NCBI GenBank assembly: GCA_014377445.1
Contig: JACMPP010000086.1
Span: forward strand, 1-64,000
DNA from: Oligoflexus sp.
GTDB lineage: Bacteria > Bdellovibrionota_B > Oligoflexia > Oligoflexales > Oligoflexaceae
Length of the DNA: 64,000 bases
Direction of reading: 5' to 3'
The translations under genes were made by a program, and so were the position numbers. Under the pieces are notes generated by a model. That model did no database searches and was not told the origin of the DNA. It worked only from the letters and a program-made list of their open reading frames with translations. How positions within the stretch are numbered: the first letter of the stretch is position 1; every line of letters starts with the position of its first letter. Shown one piece after another: positions 43,939 through 52,780 of this stretch.

Positions 43939-45894
43939 TCAGGTCCCAGCGAGGACGGGATCGATGCCGAGGGCATTGGTTTCCGCAGCTCTTACTGGTT
44001 TGGTAACAAGGCGACGAGCTTCTTTTTCGCGCTCGAGGCGGTCTTTATATTTGTCTCTTTCGTCTTGAGTGATCAACGCTTCTCCACGGAGAATGGCGTC
44101 AATTTCCTTGGCCTCAAGAGTTTCACGGATGAGGAGTGCATCAGACATGGCGTCGAGTTCAGCGCGTTTTTCGCGAAGAATCTTCACGGCAAGGTCATAG
44201 CCTTCGGTCACCAGGTCACGGACTTCGTTATCGATCTGCTCAAGGATTTTTTCAGAGAAGGTCTCTTTGCTGCCAAACTCACGGCCCATGAAGACTTCGT
44301 GATCCGGAGCACCCCAGGCGACCGGTCCAAGCTTAGCGCTCATACCCCAGGCTGTAACCATCTTGCGAGCAATGTCTGTCGCCTTTTGGATATCGTTGCC
44401 GGCACCGGTCGTTCGGAGGTTGAAGATGACTTCTTCAGCCGCGCGTCCGCCCATGGCGTAAGCAATGATGCCCTTCGCGTATTCTTTGGACATCGAGAGA
44501 CGATCTTCTGTTGGCAGAAGGATCGTCACGCCCAAAGCATGTCCACGAGGGATGATCGTGATCTTGTGCACAGGGTCGGTCCCGGGAATCATCTTCGCGA
44601 CGATACAGTGGCCTGCCTCGTGATACGCAGTATTGCGTTTCTCGGCTTCGCCAATGATCATGCTTTTACGTTCCGGACCCATCATGACTTTGTCTTTGGC
44701 CGATTCAAAATGCGTCATGTTGATGATCTTGGCATCATTACGAGCTGCAAGTAGAGCCGCTTCATTGACAAGGTTTGCGAGGTCAGCACCCGAGAAGCCC
44801 GAAGTTCCTTGGGCAAGGATATCGAGATCGACATCGCCAGCCATAGGTGTTTTGCGGGTGTGGACCTTGAGAATGCCGCGGCGACCGCGAACATCCGGTT
44901 TTGGTACGTACACACGACGGTCGAAACGACCTGGGCGAAGGAGAGCGGGATCGAGAACGTCAGCACGGTTGGTGGCTGCGATCAGGATAACGCCTTCGTT
45001 GGTCTCAAAACCATCCATCTCTACGAGGAGTTGGTTCAGCGTTTGTTCGCGCTCGTCATGTCCACCGCCCATACCAGCACCACGTTGACGACCGACAGCG
45101 TCGATCTCATCGATGAAGATGATACAAGGCGCCTGTTTCTTCGCTTGCTCAAAAAGGTCGCGAACACGGCTTGCACCAACACCGACGAACATCTCTACGA
45201 AGTCCGAACCCGAGATGGAGAAGAAGGGAACACCTGCTTCGCCGGCAATGGCTTTGGCGAGGATCGTTTTACCGGTACCAGGAGGTCCCACGAGCAAAAC
45301 GCCCTTAGGAATTTTACCACCAAGACGGGTGAATTTTTTCGGGTCTTTGAGGAAGTCGACGATCTCTTCAAGCTCGCCTTTGGCTTCTTCAATGCCGGCC
45401 ACGTCATCGAAAGTCATTTTAATCTGATTCTCGTTGAGCAGCTTCGCACGGCTCTTCCCAAACGACATGGCTTTGCCGCCACCGACCTGGAGTTGGCGCA
45501 TGAGGAAGAAGAGAAAGAGGACGATGATAAAGATAGGGAGCAATTGGACCGCGAAGGTCTTCCAACTGCTGCCGCCTTCACCATCCGCCGAGTTCTCAAA
45601 CTTGGTCGGGACTTTTTTGTCGTCCAGCTTCGTCATGAGCTGAGTGGGGTTTTGCGGTCCGACGGCATGAAAAATGCCGCCGTCTTTCTTGGCCACAACG
45701 ATTTCGTTGGAGCCGCGAAACGTAATCTGGTTCACTTCGTTGGCGTCGACTGCAGCTACCACATCGGAATAATTGAGGGTTTTATCCTCTTCACGATGGG
45801 GCGTCATCATATTGAACATGATAAACAGAAGGAGCAAACCAGCAATAACGAGCGTGAACTTCATCTGCTGGTTCGGCTTTTTAACCTTCGACAT
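43939..45894 (-). CDS. ftsH: ATP-dependent zinc metalloprotease FtsH
   Basis: Inner-membrane AAA+ protease that degrades membrane and regulatory proteins. It is 651 aa with two membrane helices (~11-30 and ~112-133) around a periplasmic domain. The AAA+ domain has Walker A GPPGTGKT, Walker [17 protein letters not shown] and the second region of homology [20 protein letters not shown]. The protease site is HEAGH. GAGGAG lies upstream of the ATG. An AGTATTGTAC direct repeat lies in the leader region. Confidence 0.98.
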   Translation of the reverse strand: MSKVKKPNQQMKFTLVIAGLLLLFIMFNMMTPHREEDKTLNYSDVVAAVDANEVNQITFRGSNEIVVAKKDGGIFHAVGPQNPTQLMTKLDDKKVPTKFENSADGEGGSSWKTFAVQLLPIFIIVLFLFFLMRQLQVGGGKAMSFGKSRAKLLNENQIKMTFDDVAGIEEAKGELEEIVDFLKDPKKFTRLGGKIPKGVLLVGPPGTGKTILAKAIAGEAGVPFFSISGSDFVEMFVGVGASRVRDLFEQAKKQAPCIIFIDEIDAVGRQRGAGMGGGHDEREQTLNQLLVEMDGFETNEGVILIAATNRADVLDPALLRPGRFDRRVYVPKPDVRGRRGILKVHTRKTPMAGDVDLDILAQGTSGFSGADLANLVNEAALLAARNDAKIINMTHFESAKDKVMMGPERKSMIIGEAEKRNTAYHEAGHCIVAKMIPGTDPVHKITIIPRGHALGVTILLPTEDRLSMSKEYAKGIIAYAMGGRAAEEVIFNLRTTGAGNDIQKATDIARKMVTAWGMSAKLGPVAWGAPDHEVFMGREFGSKETFSEKILEQIDNEVRDLVTEGYDLAVKILREKRAELDAMSDALLIRETLEAKEIDAILRGEALITQDERDKYKDRLEREKEARRLVTKPVRAAETNALGIDPVLAGT

Positions 45895-45940
45895 AGATCT
45901 GGCTCTCCTCGATAAGAATCATCAACACAGCATCTGCACA

Positions 45941-45969
45941 AGTATTGTACTGATGATCCAGTATTGTAC
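45941..45969. repeat. Direct repeat in the ftsH upstream region
   Basis: AGTATTGTAC occurs at 45941-45950 and 45960-45969, 19 bp apart. Read toward ftsH (minus strand) each copy contains TACAAT, a good -10-like hexamer, so these may be tandem promoter elements or a repeated operator. No convincing -35 is seen. The rest of the 187-nt gap is AT-rich without a gene. Confidence 0.4.
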
Positions 45970-46081
45970 CTGTTTTTGCATGCTGATTGTTAAAATGGAA
46001 CTAAAAACCATAACGTCAAAAACAATACATTACTGGTAAATTTGGCTCCTCTTTTCTCAAATCGAAGACTATTTTTGCAAT

Positions 46082-47224
46082 TCAGAGACTGCGTTTGGGA
46101 GGACGGACATTCTTGGAGAATATGCCTTTATTATCCTGCATTTCTGAACTTGCATCAAGCTCTAACACCGATTCAAGCCGAGAGTCCTCGCTCAAGAGAG
46201 CTGCTAACCCAACCTGCTTCAATTCCTTCGCAAATTGTTGCCAGCGGGGTGACGAGGGGAGAACGACCCTTTCGAGTGTTAACATGCCTTGCCTGAGTCT
46301 GACCTGATGTTCAGGGTCGAGCTGAACAACAGTGTTCGCCCCTTCTATCAAACCTCGGTAGACAGTCTCCAGCCACGAACGACTCATTTCCTTCGCCCAG
46401 TTCTCTCTTCGCATTCGATTCAGAATCCACTGCGAAGCCGGATAAAATCCAAGGTTTTGCCAGGCGACTGCATCAGTGGGCTCATCCAGATCATCAAGAA
46501 TCCTGTCGTGGAATTGTGCCCATTGCTGACCCGCTTCGGCTAACTCCTTCAGATTCCGTCCGGTACCTGGAAACATTTCCTCCAAATTGGGGAGAATCAA
46601 TTTCCTTATGCGATTCCGACTATAGTCGAGTTTAGCATTGGAACTGTCCTCTCGGTGGGGGATTTTTTCTCTTTGGGCAATTTCTTGAATATATGTCCGG
46701 GACAACCCAAGCAAGGGGCGCCAGTAGACGCCTTGTATACACTTCATGCCCTGCAATGCAGACAATCCCGATCCTCTCACAATGCGCATGAGAATCGTCT
46801 CAACTTGATCATCTTCGTGATGCGCTAAAACCACTTTGTTGTGGGAATCGCAAAGCGTCGCAAACCAGTCATATCTTATCTGACGTGCCCAGTCCTGGAT
46901 GCCGCTCAAAGGATGCGTTGCTTTATCGACTCTGAGAACGCGCGTCTTCAGGTCGCGCAACTTGGCCTGCTCGATGACAAAGGCCTCGTCGCCATCCGAC
47001 TCCTCAGCCCTCAGTCCGTAGTTCACATGAAGAACCTCAGCGGAGACCTGGTGGTCGCTTGCCCATGAAGCAAAAAGGTCCATAAGCACCATAGAGTCGA
47101 GCCCGCCGCTGCAGGCGAGGAAGTACTTATCCGCTTTTGGCTTGAGATCTTCGATGCTTCCAAAAAGAAATCGGTACAGCTCCTCGCGAAGAGGCATAGG
47201 GTACCTTTCACAAAAAGCATTCAT
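46082..47224 (-). CDS. tilS: tRNA(Ile)-lysidine synthetase
   Basis: Modifies C34 of tRNA-Ile (CAU) to lysidine, switching its decoding from Met to Ile. It is 380 aa with the PP-loop SGGLDSMVLMDLF near residue 40 and the TilS-type continuation HHEDDQVETILMRIVRGSG and PHREDSSN. The C-terminal part is short, as in minimal TilS forms. It is the first gene of the minus run before ftsH, an order conserved in many bacteria. An 8-bp hairpin lies in its 5' region. Confidence 0.95.
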   Translation of the reverse strand: MNAFCERYPMPLREELYRFLFGSIEDLKPKADKYFLACSGGLDSMVLMDLFASWASDHQVSAEVLHVNYGLRAEESDGDEAFVIEQAKLRDLKTRVLRVDKATHPLSGIQDWARQIRYDWFATLCDSHNKVVLAHHEDDQVETILMRIVRGSGLSALQGMKCIQGVYWRPLLGLSRTYIQEIAQREKIPHREDSSNAKLDYSRNRIRKLILPNLEEMFPGTGRNLKELAEAGQQWAQFHDRILDDLDEPTDAVAWQNLGFYPASQWILNRMRRENWAKEMSRSWLETVYRGLIEGANTVVQLDPEHQVRLRQGMLTLERVVLPSSPRWQQFAKELKQVGLAALLSEDSRLESVLELDASSEMQDNKGIFSKNVRPPKRSL

Positions 47225-47257
47225 TTTGCTTTTCCTTTCATACGTTTCGGAAAGAAT

Positions 47258-47280
47258 TGAGACTGCCCGGTCAGCAGTCT
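47258..47280. repeat. Perfect hairpin in the tilS/flagellin divergent gap
   Basis: GAGACTGC-ccggtca-GCAGTCTC, an 8-bp stem followed on the plus strand by TAATAATTATT. Toward tilS it would lie in the 5' leader, 34 nt before the start. The adjacent ~170 nt (47281-47444) are very AT-rich (for example TATTTATATATAAG) and probably carry promoter elements for tilS that I cannot resolve. Confidence 0.4.
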
Positions 47281-47444
47281 CTAATAATTATTCAATAAAA
47301 TCAATGTCTTGTATTTATATATAAGATCTTGATATTGCCCCGTTATTTTGATGATCAACATAACCCACTGAATCACATGCACTATTTTTTATAGAAATCC
47401 CCGAAAGATCCAAGTCCCCGTGATCACCATTCTCTCCCCATTTT

Positions 47445-47471
47445 TTAAGTTTTTCCCCAAGACGACGAAGA
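47445..47471 (+). promoter_or_regulatory. Sigma-28-like promoter upstream of the micro-ORF and flagellin
   Basis: TTAAGTTT-N11-GACGAAGA: 7 of 8 match the FliA -35 block TAAAGTTT, 5 of 8 match the -10 block, and spacing is exact. Transcription would begin near 47478, covering the 54-codon ORF and then fliC. Flagellin is the classic sigma-28 target. I found no better site nearer fliC. Confidence 0.45.
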
Positions 47472-47538
47472 AGTGTTTGCAACCTGCTGCACCTTTGACA
47501 GCCCAGGCACGGGCAACAAGATTCAAGGAGGAAAGGTT

Positions 47539-47703
47539 ATGAGTTTGCACCAGTACATCGTTACGCCTTCATTCATAGCCCAACTGCCTCCCCAAAACAA
47601 TTCCAAGAACCATGGCTTGAATCGCCCAGACATTAGGTTTGGCCGAGCTCAGATCGTCATTGTTCCTCGTCCGTGCCCACAGCTCTGGGAGTTTGGGGCG
47701 TAA
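47539..47703 (+). CDS. 54-codon ORF with very strong ribosome binding site, upstream of flagellin
   Basis: ATG 47539 is preceded by AAGGAGG with 7-nt spacing, as strong as the flagellin site. The 54-aa product is Pro-, Asn- and Gln-rich with a basic segment (NRPDIRFGRAQIVIVPRP) and one Cys, with no signal peptide or membrane helix. I recognise no family (not CsrA, FlaG or FliS). It could be a real small motility protein or a leader ORF controlling flagellin mRNA; 125 nt separate it from fliC. The track's upstream start at 47473 is close to the presumed transcription start and unlikely. Confidence 0.45.
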   Translation: MSLHQYIVTPSFIAQLPPQNNSKNHGLNRPDIRFGRAQIVIVPRPCPQLWEFGA

Positions 47704-47828
47704 ACGCGTCCAGACTGGTCCAGTAACAGGTTCTTTTGCTTTTGGTTCTTACGCAATCGTATGCCGCACCACTGATGGCTAGGTGACTTTTGCGCAGAAT
47801 ATTTTTCTCTAACAAGGAGGTTTTAGTC

Positions 47829-48737
47829 ATGGGTATTCGAGTTAAGACAAACGTAGAGTCTTTGATCGCACAAAAACATTTGGGCCACAGTCGAGCCGAA
47901 GTCGCCTCTTCCATTGAACGCTTGTCTTCGGGTCAACGCATCAACAAGTCAGCAGATGATGCTGCCGGCCTCGCGGTTTCCGAACAAATCCGGGCTCGCT
48001 TGTCGACCATGGATGTCGCCAAACGCAACGCCAACGACGGTATCAGCTACATACAAGTAGCAGAAGGCGGCTTGAACGAAGCGACCAACGTCATGCTCCG
48101 CATGCGTCAGCTAGGTTCACAAGCAGCTTCTGATACGATCGGTGCCAAGGAACGAGGCTTTCTCGACAAAGAATTCCAACAGCTCGCGGCCGAAGTCGGT
48201 CGTATCGTTAGCACTACGGAATTCAACGGTCGCAAGGTACTCGAATCAAACGGCAACGACGCCATGCGTATCTTCGTTGGCTCAAGTAACCGCGGTGATG
48301 TCGATGGTTCTTCACCCAATATCGATCCCGATAACGATCCGGATATCTTGACGATCGACACCAAAGACCTGGAAGCCCTGAACTCCGCGATCCAAAAGGT
48401 TGCTGACGGCGGCCTGAGCGTGTTGGGCGAAGGCGCCGCCGATCTCGGCGGCTCAGGTGGCACAGACAAGCTCTTCAACGTTATCGATACAGCGGTCAGT
48501 GAAATCGCTTCTTACCGAGCGACCCTTGGTTCGGTTCAATCTCGGTTGAACTCAGCGATTTCCAACATCGATGTAACCAACGAGAACTTGCAAGCTGCAA
48601 ACAGCCGCATCCGGGACGTTGACTTCGCGTCGGAAACAGCGAAGTTCACCCAGAACAAGATTCTGGAACAGGCCGGAGCTTCGGTTCTTGCTCATGCCAA
48701 CAGTGAACCCGAAATGGTTCTCCAGATGCTGCGCTAA
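47829..48737 (+). CDS. fliC: Flagellin
   Basis: Filament subunit, 302 aa, exported through the flagellar channel. ATG 47829 has AAGGAGG 8 nt upstream. The conserved N-terminal D0/D1 region (IERLSSGQRINKSADDAAGL; NANDGISYIQVAEGGLNE) and C-terminal D1/D0 region (TNENLQAANSRIRDVDFASE) are intact. The ending VLQMLR is shorter than the usual LLQ. The variable middle is short, with an acidic stretch (NIDPDNDPD) and a Gly-rich patch. It is the only flagellin in the window. Confidence 0.97.
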   Translation: MGIRVKTNVESLIAQKHLGHSRAEVASSIERLSSGQRINKSADDAAGLAVSEQIRARLSTMDVAKRNANDGISYIQVAEGGLNEATNVMLRMRQLGSQAASDTIGAKERGFLDKEFQQLAAEVGRIVSTTEFNGRKVLESNGNDAMRIFVGSSNRGDVDGSSPNIDPDNDPDILTIDTKDLEALNSAIQKVADGGLSVLGEGAADLGGSGGTDKLFNVIDTAVSEIASYRATLGSVQSRLNSAISNIDVTNENLQAANSRIRDVDFASETAKFTQNKILEQAGASVLAHANSEPEMVLQMLR

Positions 48738-48748
48738 GTAAAGAAATT

Positions 48749-48780
48749 GGGAGGGGGAGGCCACTGGGTTCTCCCCTCCT
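48749..48780 (+). terminator. Probable flagellin terminator
   Basis: GGAGGGGGAG and CTCCCCTCC pair with one bulge around an 11-nt loop, starting 12 nt after the fliC stop. There is no T-run, so efficiency is uncertain. Downstream, CGGTC-agag-GACCG (48891-48904) is a small hairpin directly before the ribosome site of the next gene; TATACT at 48834 may be a -10 box. Confidence 0.45.
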
Positions 48781-48919
48781 AAACCTTTAGGTGCAGATTC
48801 CAGGCTTCTAGGTATTTGCTGAGCGACAATGATATACTCGCCCTTATTATTGCTGCGTTCTGTTAGGGCTGCGACTTGGGTAAAGCGGGGCGGTCAGAGG
48901 ACCGAAAGGGAATATAAAG

Positions 48920-49606
48920 TTGAGCTACTTACTTCGTATTCTAATACTATTTCAATTGCTCATCGGGGCTGAGACAGCTCGGGCAAATCCCGCTGATTAC
49001 ACAGTTCTTGGTGTAATTACCAGCAGCAAGGTCAAACCAGGTGTTGCCCTCATGAAACAAAAGAGCAACGGCAAGGTCAGTGCCTTCAAAGAGGGTGACG
49101 AAGTCGTAAAAGGCACAAAGATCAAAGGTATTTTTCGTAAATCTGTGACCTTTGCCTATCAGGGCAAAACCTTCGAGCTGAGCGTGGGCGAGGAAAATCC
49201 CAAAGAGGTTAAAGAGGGCGAAAGTCGCGAAAGCCGCATTGCCTCGAACCTGACCAACGCCAGCGGCATCGAAAAAACGGGTGACATCCTGAAAGTCTCC
49301 CGCGAACTGAAAGACAGCCTCTCCAGCGGCGAAGGCCTTAACAAAATTCTCATGCAGGCTGCAACGATCCCTTATGTCGAAAACGGCAAACTCATCGGCT
49401 TCCGCATTCTCGAGATCGATCCGGGAAGCATCTTTGATATCGCTGGTTTTCAGAACGGTGACGTCATCACCCATATCAACGAGCAGCCGATCAACGATGC
49501 CGGGCTTGCGATCCGCGCCTTGGGCAGCTTGAAGACCGCACCAACGGCCTCGTTCAGTTACCTCAGGGGGGCCACCCCGATGAACCTGACCATTCAAATT
49601 CACTAA
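48920..49606 (+). CDS. Orphan GspC-like HR-PDZ exported protein
   Basis: A 228-aa protein from TTG 48920 with AAGGGA 8 nt upstream. An N-terminal signal sequence or anchor (LLRILILFQLLIGAETARA) is followed by a small beta domain like the homology region of type II secretion GspC (YTVLGVITSSKVKPGVAL; VSAFKEGDEVVKGTKIKGIF). A linker leads to a PDZ domain (GFRILEIDPGSIFDIAGFQNG, DVITHINEQPI). In GspC the PDZ domain selects substrates and HR contacts the secretin. No other gsp gene is in this window, and the location after flagellin is unusual. Alternative: another periplasmic HR-PDZ clamp. Confidence 0.75.
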   Translation: MSYLLRILILFQLLIGAETARANPADYTVLGVITSSKVKPGVALMKQKSNGKVSAFKEGDEVVKGTKIKGIFRKSVTFAYQGKTFELSVGEENPKEVKEGESRESRIASNLTNASGIEKTGDILKVSRELKDSLSSGEGLNKILMQAATIPYVENGKLIGFRILEIDPGSIFDIAGFQNGDVITHINEQPINDAGLAIRALGSLKTAPTASFSYLRGATPMNLTIQIH

Positions 49607-49626
49607 ATTTTTCGGTAAAAAAAGAG

Positions 49627-49664
49627 GAGGCAGGACCCGACAAAGGTTCTGCCTCTTTTTTTTT
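49627..49664. terminator. Strong bidirectional terminator
   Basis: GAGGCAGGACC-cgacaaa-GGTTCTGCCTC (11-bp stem with one G-T pair), then T9. On the minus strand the stem is followed by CTCTTTTTTT. It ends the GspC-like gene and the converging fadD. Confidence 0.93.
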
Positions 49665-49672
49665 GTAAAATC

Positions 49673-51328
49673 TTAAGTTTTTTCTCGCAAATCTTTGCGC
49701 AGGATCTTACCGACGTTCGATTTGGGGAGTTCCTTCACAAACGCATAATGCTTGGGACGTTTATATCCTGTGAGTTCTTTTGCACAGAATTTCCTGAGGT
49801 CCGCTTCCGTAAGGCTTTCGTCTTTCTTGACGACAAAGGCCTTCACCGCCTCCCCACTCTTCTCATCCGAAACGCCGATAACGGCAACTTCGAGGACCTT
49901 GGGATGGCTGACGATCACGCTCTCCACTTCGTTGGGATAGACGTTAAAGCCGGAAACCAGAACCATATCCTTCTTACGATCGACGATATAGAAAAGGCCT
50001 TTTTCATCCATCTTCGCCATATCACCGGTAAAGAGCCAACCGTCACGAATCGATGCAGCCGTTTCCTTTTCGTTTTTCCAGTAGCCGAGCATGACCTGAG
50101 GGCCCTTGACGACGAGTTCGCCGACTTCGCCTTGCGCCATGATCTTGCCATCGTCATCGCGGATTTCCGCGAGGGTCGAAGGCACTGGTACACCGATTGA
50201 TCCGTATGGAATCTTAAGGTGAACGGGGTTGCAATGCGTGACCGGCGAAGCTTCAGTAAGACCATAGCCTTCGACTACGCGGGTCCCGGTCAGCCTCTCG
50301 AATTCTTCGCCGACAGTAGCCTGTAGAGCCATGCCGCCCGCCACTGCGAATTTGAGATGCTTCGGTGGATTGGCTTTAAACTCGGCGTTGTTGTTCATCG
50401 CGTTGTAAAGCGTATTGATACCGGTCATGACGGTGATCTTGTATTTGCTGAAGAGCTTAACCGTGTTCTCGATCGGCACCGGTTTCGGGACGAGAATCAT
50501 TTCGCCACCGAGGGTAAGAAAGCCCAGGAAATTCACGGATAGAGCAAAAATATGATAGAGCGGCAAAGCCGTCAGAACAACTTCATCGCCTTCGGTCACG
50601 TAAGGACTCGCCCAGGCCTGAATCTGCTTCATGTTGGCGATGATATTTTTATGGGTCAACATCGCGCCCTTGGAAAGACCTGTAGTCCCGCCGGTGTATT
50701 GAAGAATCGCGATATCGTCGAGCTTGATGATGGGCTTTGTATAAGCCTTGCCGGATCCCGAACTCAAAGCGGATTTGAAGTTCGTCACGTTGAGATTGTG
50801 CTTGGGGACCTGGCCTTTAACCTTGAGAACGGTATCGATCAGAAGGCCCTTCCAGGATGGCATTTGATCGCCGATGCTGGTCACTATCACGGTTTCGATC
50901 TGAGTGTCTTTGATGATTTCTTCGAGCTTATCGACGAAGAAATTCAAGATAACCAAAACCTTGGCGCTCGAATCCGCAAATTGATGCTTCATTTCGCGGG
51001 GCGTATAGAGAGGGTTTGTGTTGACACAAACCGCACCGATTTTGGTCGCAGCCAAAAGCGTGATTGGAAATTGTATGATGTTGGGCAGCATGATCGCGAT
51101 GCGTTCGCCTTTGGCGAGCTTCACATCGTTCTGAAGAAAGGCGGCGAAGTCATTCGCCATGCGATCGAACTGACGAAAGGTCACGCTCGTGCCCATGCAG
51201 GTCAAAGCTTTTTTGTTCGGAAACTTTTTGCAGGTCGCCTCGACCAGGGAAGCGATGCATGTTCCCTCAGGAATATCGATGGTAGCAGAGACTTTTTCTG
51301 GATATTGCTTCAACCAAACGTGACTCAT
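49673..51328 (-). CDS. fadD: Long-chain fatty acid-CoA ligase
   Basis: Activates fatty acids to acyl-CoA through an acyl-adenylate. It is 551 aa from ATG 51328 (GGAGG 9 nt or so upstream); the track adds 7 codons. AMP-binding motif YTGGTTGLSKGAMLTHKN lies near residue 205, followed by the family FadD/FACS signature region around DGWLFTGDMAKMDEKG and the C-terminal Lys in KSNVGKILRKDLRE. It is a single gene, with promoter not resolved in the 130-nt gap to pncC. Confidence 0.95.
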   Translation of the reverse strand: MSHVWLKQYPEKVSATIDIPEGTCIASLVEATCKKFPNKKALTCMGTSVTFRQFDRMANDFAAFLQNDVKLAKGERIAIMLPNIIQFPITLLAATKIGAVCVNTNPLYTPREMKHQFADSSAKVLVILNFFVDKLEEIIKDTQIETVIVTSIGDQMPSWKGLLIDTVLKVKGQVPKHNLNVTNFKSALSSGSGKAYTKPIIKLDDIAILQYTGGTTGLSKGAMLTHKNIIANMKQIQAWASPYVTEGDEVVLTALPLYHIFALSVNFLGFLTLGGEMILVPKPVPIENTVKLFSKYKITVMTGINTLYNAMNNNAEFKANPPKHLKFAVAGGMALQATVGEEFERLTGTRVVEGYGLTEASPVTHCNPVHLKIPYGSIGVPVPSTLAEIRDDDGKIMAQGEVGELVVKGPQVMLGYWKNEKETAASIRDGWLFTGDMAKMDEKGLFYIVDRKKDMVLVSGFNVYPNEVESVIVSHPKVLEVAVIGVSDEKSGEAVKAFVVKKDESLTEADLRKFCAKELTGYKRPKHYAFVKELPKSNVGKILRKDLREKT

Positions 51329-51462
51329 GATCACACTCCTCCAAGCCACTTTTTCGCATATTGCGTCTATAGGTTAGCTTCACTTTTTTAGGGTCTTTTC
51401 GTGAAGAAAGTGCGAATATACTCTGGTCCATACCCCTGAGCCAGCTAAAAGAGAGTCTATAC

Positions 51463-51978
51463 GTGTTTGCCTTCGATGCAAAAGAATTGAACTCCATCAC
51501 AGCCGCGCTTCACGAGACCTGCCTCCGGCGCAAAGTCACGCTCACTACGGCTGAGAGCTGCACGGGTGGCCTCATCAGCGCCATCCTTACTTCAACAGCC
51601 GGGAGTTCTGCGTATTTTCTTGGGGGCGTCTGTTGTTATTCTAACGAATTAAAAACTAAACTCCTCTCTGTCCCGGCGAATTTGATTGCCGAGACTGGAG
51701 CGGTTTCCGATCTTGTGGCAAAATCGATGGCGGAAGGCGCGCGATCGCTTTCGGGTGCTGACTTCGCCATCTCAGTGACAGGCATCGCAGGTCCGGGCGG
51801 TGGAGGCCCAGATAAGCCGGTGGGTACTGTGTATTGCGCCTGGGCCAATGCCAAATCTGTGGATGTTGAACGGCTTCAACTCCATGGGGATCGCGATTCA
51901 ATAAGAGCTCAAACATGCCTTATTGCACTAGCCGGACTTTATTCACGCATCTTAACGCATTTTGAGGAGGTCTCTTGA
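51463..51978 (+). CDS. pncC: Nicotinamide-nucleotide amidase (CinA C-terminal domain protein)
   Basis: Deamidates NMN to NaMN in pyridine nucleotide recycling. It is 171 aa from GTG 51463, a stand-alone CinA-C domain: TTAESCTGGLISAILT with the catalytic Ser, GVCCYSNELKTKLL and VTGIAGPGGGGPDKPVGTV. It overlaps lolA (TTGA), so the two are coupled. Confidence 0.95.
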   Translation: MFAFDAKELNSITAALHETCLRRKVTLTTAESCTGGLISAILTSTAGSSAYFLGGVCCYSNELKTKLLSVPANLIAETGAVSDLVAKSMAEGARSLSGADFAISVTGIAGPGGGGPDKPVGTVYCAWANAKSVDVERLQLHGDRDSIRAQTCLIALAGLYSRILTHFEEVS

Positions 51979-52628
51979 AACGTCGCCTATCATTGCTTGC
52001 TCTCGTTGCAACAGCATTTTTCACAACAGGGCAGGCACTTGCGGCCGAACCGGTCGAAGTAAAGTACGACCAGATTTTCTCATCGATTGATAATCTAACG
52101 GTCGATTTCACTCAGACGACATATAAAAAGCTGCGAAACAAAACGAATGTTCGCCAGGGCGACGCCCTCTTCTCCAAGCCTGGAATGTTTCGCTGGAACT
52201 TCACCAACGATAAAGCCGGACTCGAAGAATATTATTTCAATGGCGATCGCCTGACTCATTACCGCGAAAAAGAAAATCTGGTGAATCATTATGCGACGAA
52301 TGCAGGTCTCGCGCGTGAGCTCAAGGAGGTCGTCGCTCTCGTCCTCGATCCCAAAGCCCTCTTCAGTCGCTATACGGTCAAGGACAGCAAAAGCGCGAAC
52401 CAGAAGACCACAGTGACACTGGAGCCCAAGTCCAAGGAAGGGACCGACATCACCTCGATCAATGTCCAGGTCGAAGACGGACAAAAGTATGTCGAAGATG
52501 TGCAAATCTTCTATAATGATGGGAATAATACCCGTTTTTCATTTAAGAACCCAAAAAAGACCAAAAATGAACCCTCTGTCTTCACCTTTCAACGCAAAGG
52601 TAACTTCACTGTAAGACACCATGGCTGA
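51975..52628 (+). CDS. lolA: Outer-membrane lipoprotein carrier protein LolA
   Basis: Periplasmic chaperone that ferries lipoproteins from LolCDE to the outer membrane. It is 217 aa from TTG 51975, overlapping the pncC stop, with GAGGAGG just upstream. A signal peptide ends near QALAAEP. The mature part has the LolA pattern: NLTVDFTQTTYKK, GDALFSKPGMFRWNFT (the Arg-Trp region) and DVQIFYNDGNNTRFSF. No lolB is nearby; many non-gamma lineages lack one. Confidence 0.9.
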   Translation: MKRRLSLLALVATAFFTTGQALAAEPVEVKYDQIFSSIDNLTVDFTQTTYKKLRNKTNVRQGDALFSKPGMFRWNFTNDKAGLEEYYFNGDRLTHYREKENLVNHYATNAGLARELKEVVALVLDPKALFSRYTVKDSKSANQKTTVTLEPKSKEGTDITSINVQVEDGQKYVEDVQIFYNDGNNTRFSFKNPKKTKNEPSVFTFQRKGNFTVRHHG

Positions 52629-52703
52629 CCAGAATCCTGGCAGTAACTGTCGTTGCTGCCCTCACCCCTTCCTATCCTCCCGAAACCAATCTTCTATTAA
52701 GTG

Positions 52704-52731
52704 TAAAGTTTTTGGCCGCTCCTGCCGATAG
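52704..52731 (+). promoter_or_regulatory. Sigma-28 (FliA) promoter of a sigma-54 activator gene
   Basis: TAAAGTTT-N12-GCCGATAG: the -35 block is a perfect match and the -10 block matches 7 of 8; spacing is one longer than the common N11, still within the known range. Transcription would start near 52738, about 43 nt before the ATG. This is the best sigma-28 match in the window. Confidence 0.75.
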
Positions 52732-52780
52732 GTTCCCATATGCGAGGTATTTGGACACTCGCCTAGGGGAGAGCCTCTGT

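Noticed and set aside
43681-45915. Plus-strand ORFs of 357 and 368 aa opposite folP/ftsH
   Set aside because: They are shadows of folP and ftsH; no start signals or recognisable motifs.
47690-47828. Sigma-54 promoter directly before fliC (TGGCTAGGTGACTTTTGC)
   Set aside because: Spacing between GG and GC is 13 nt, not 10, so it cannot act as a -24/-12 promoter; the sigma-28-like site at 47445 is the better candidate.
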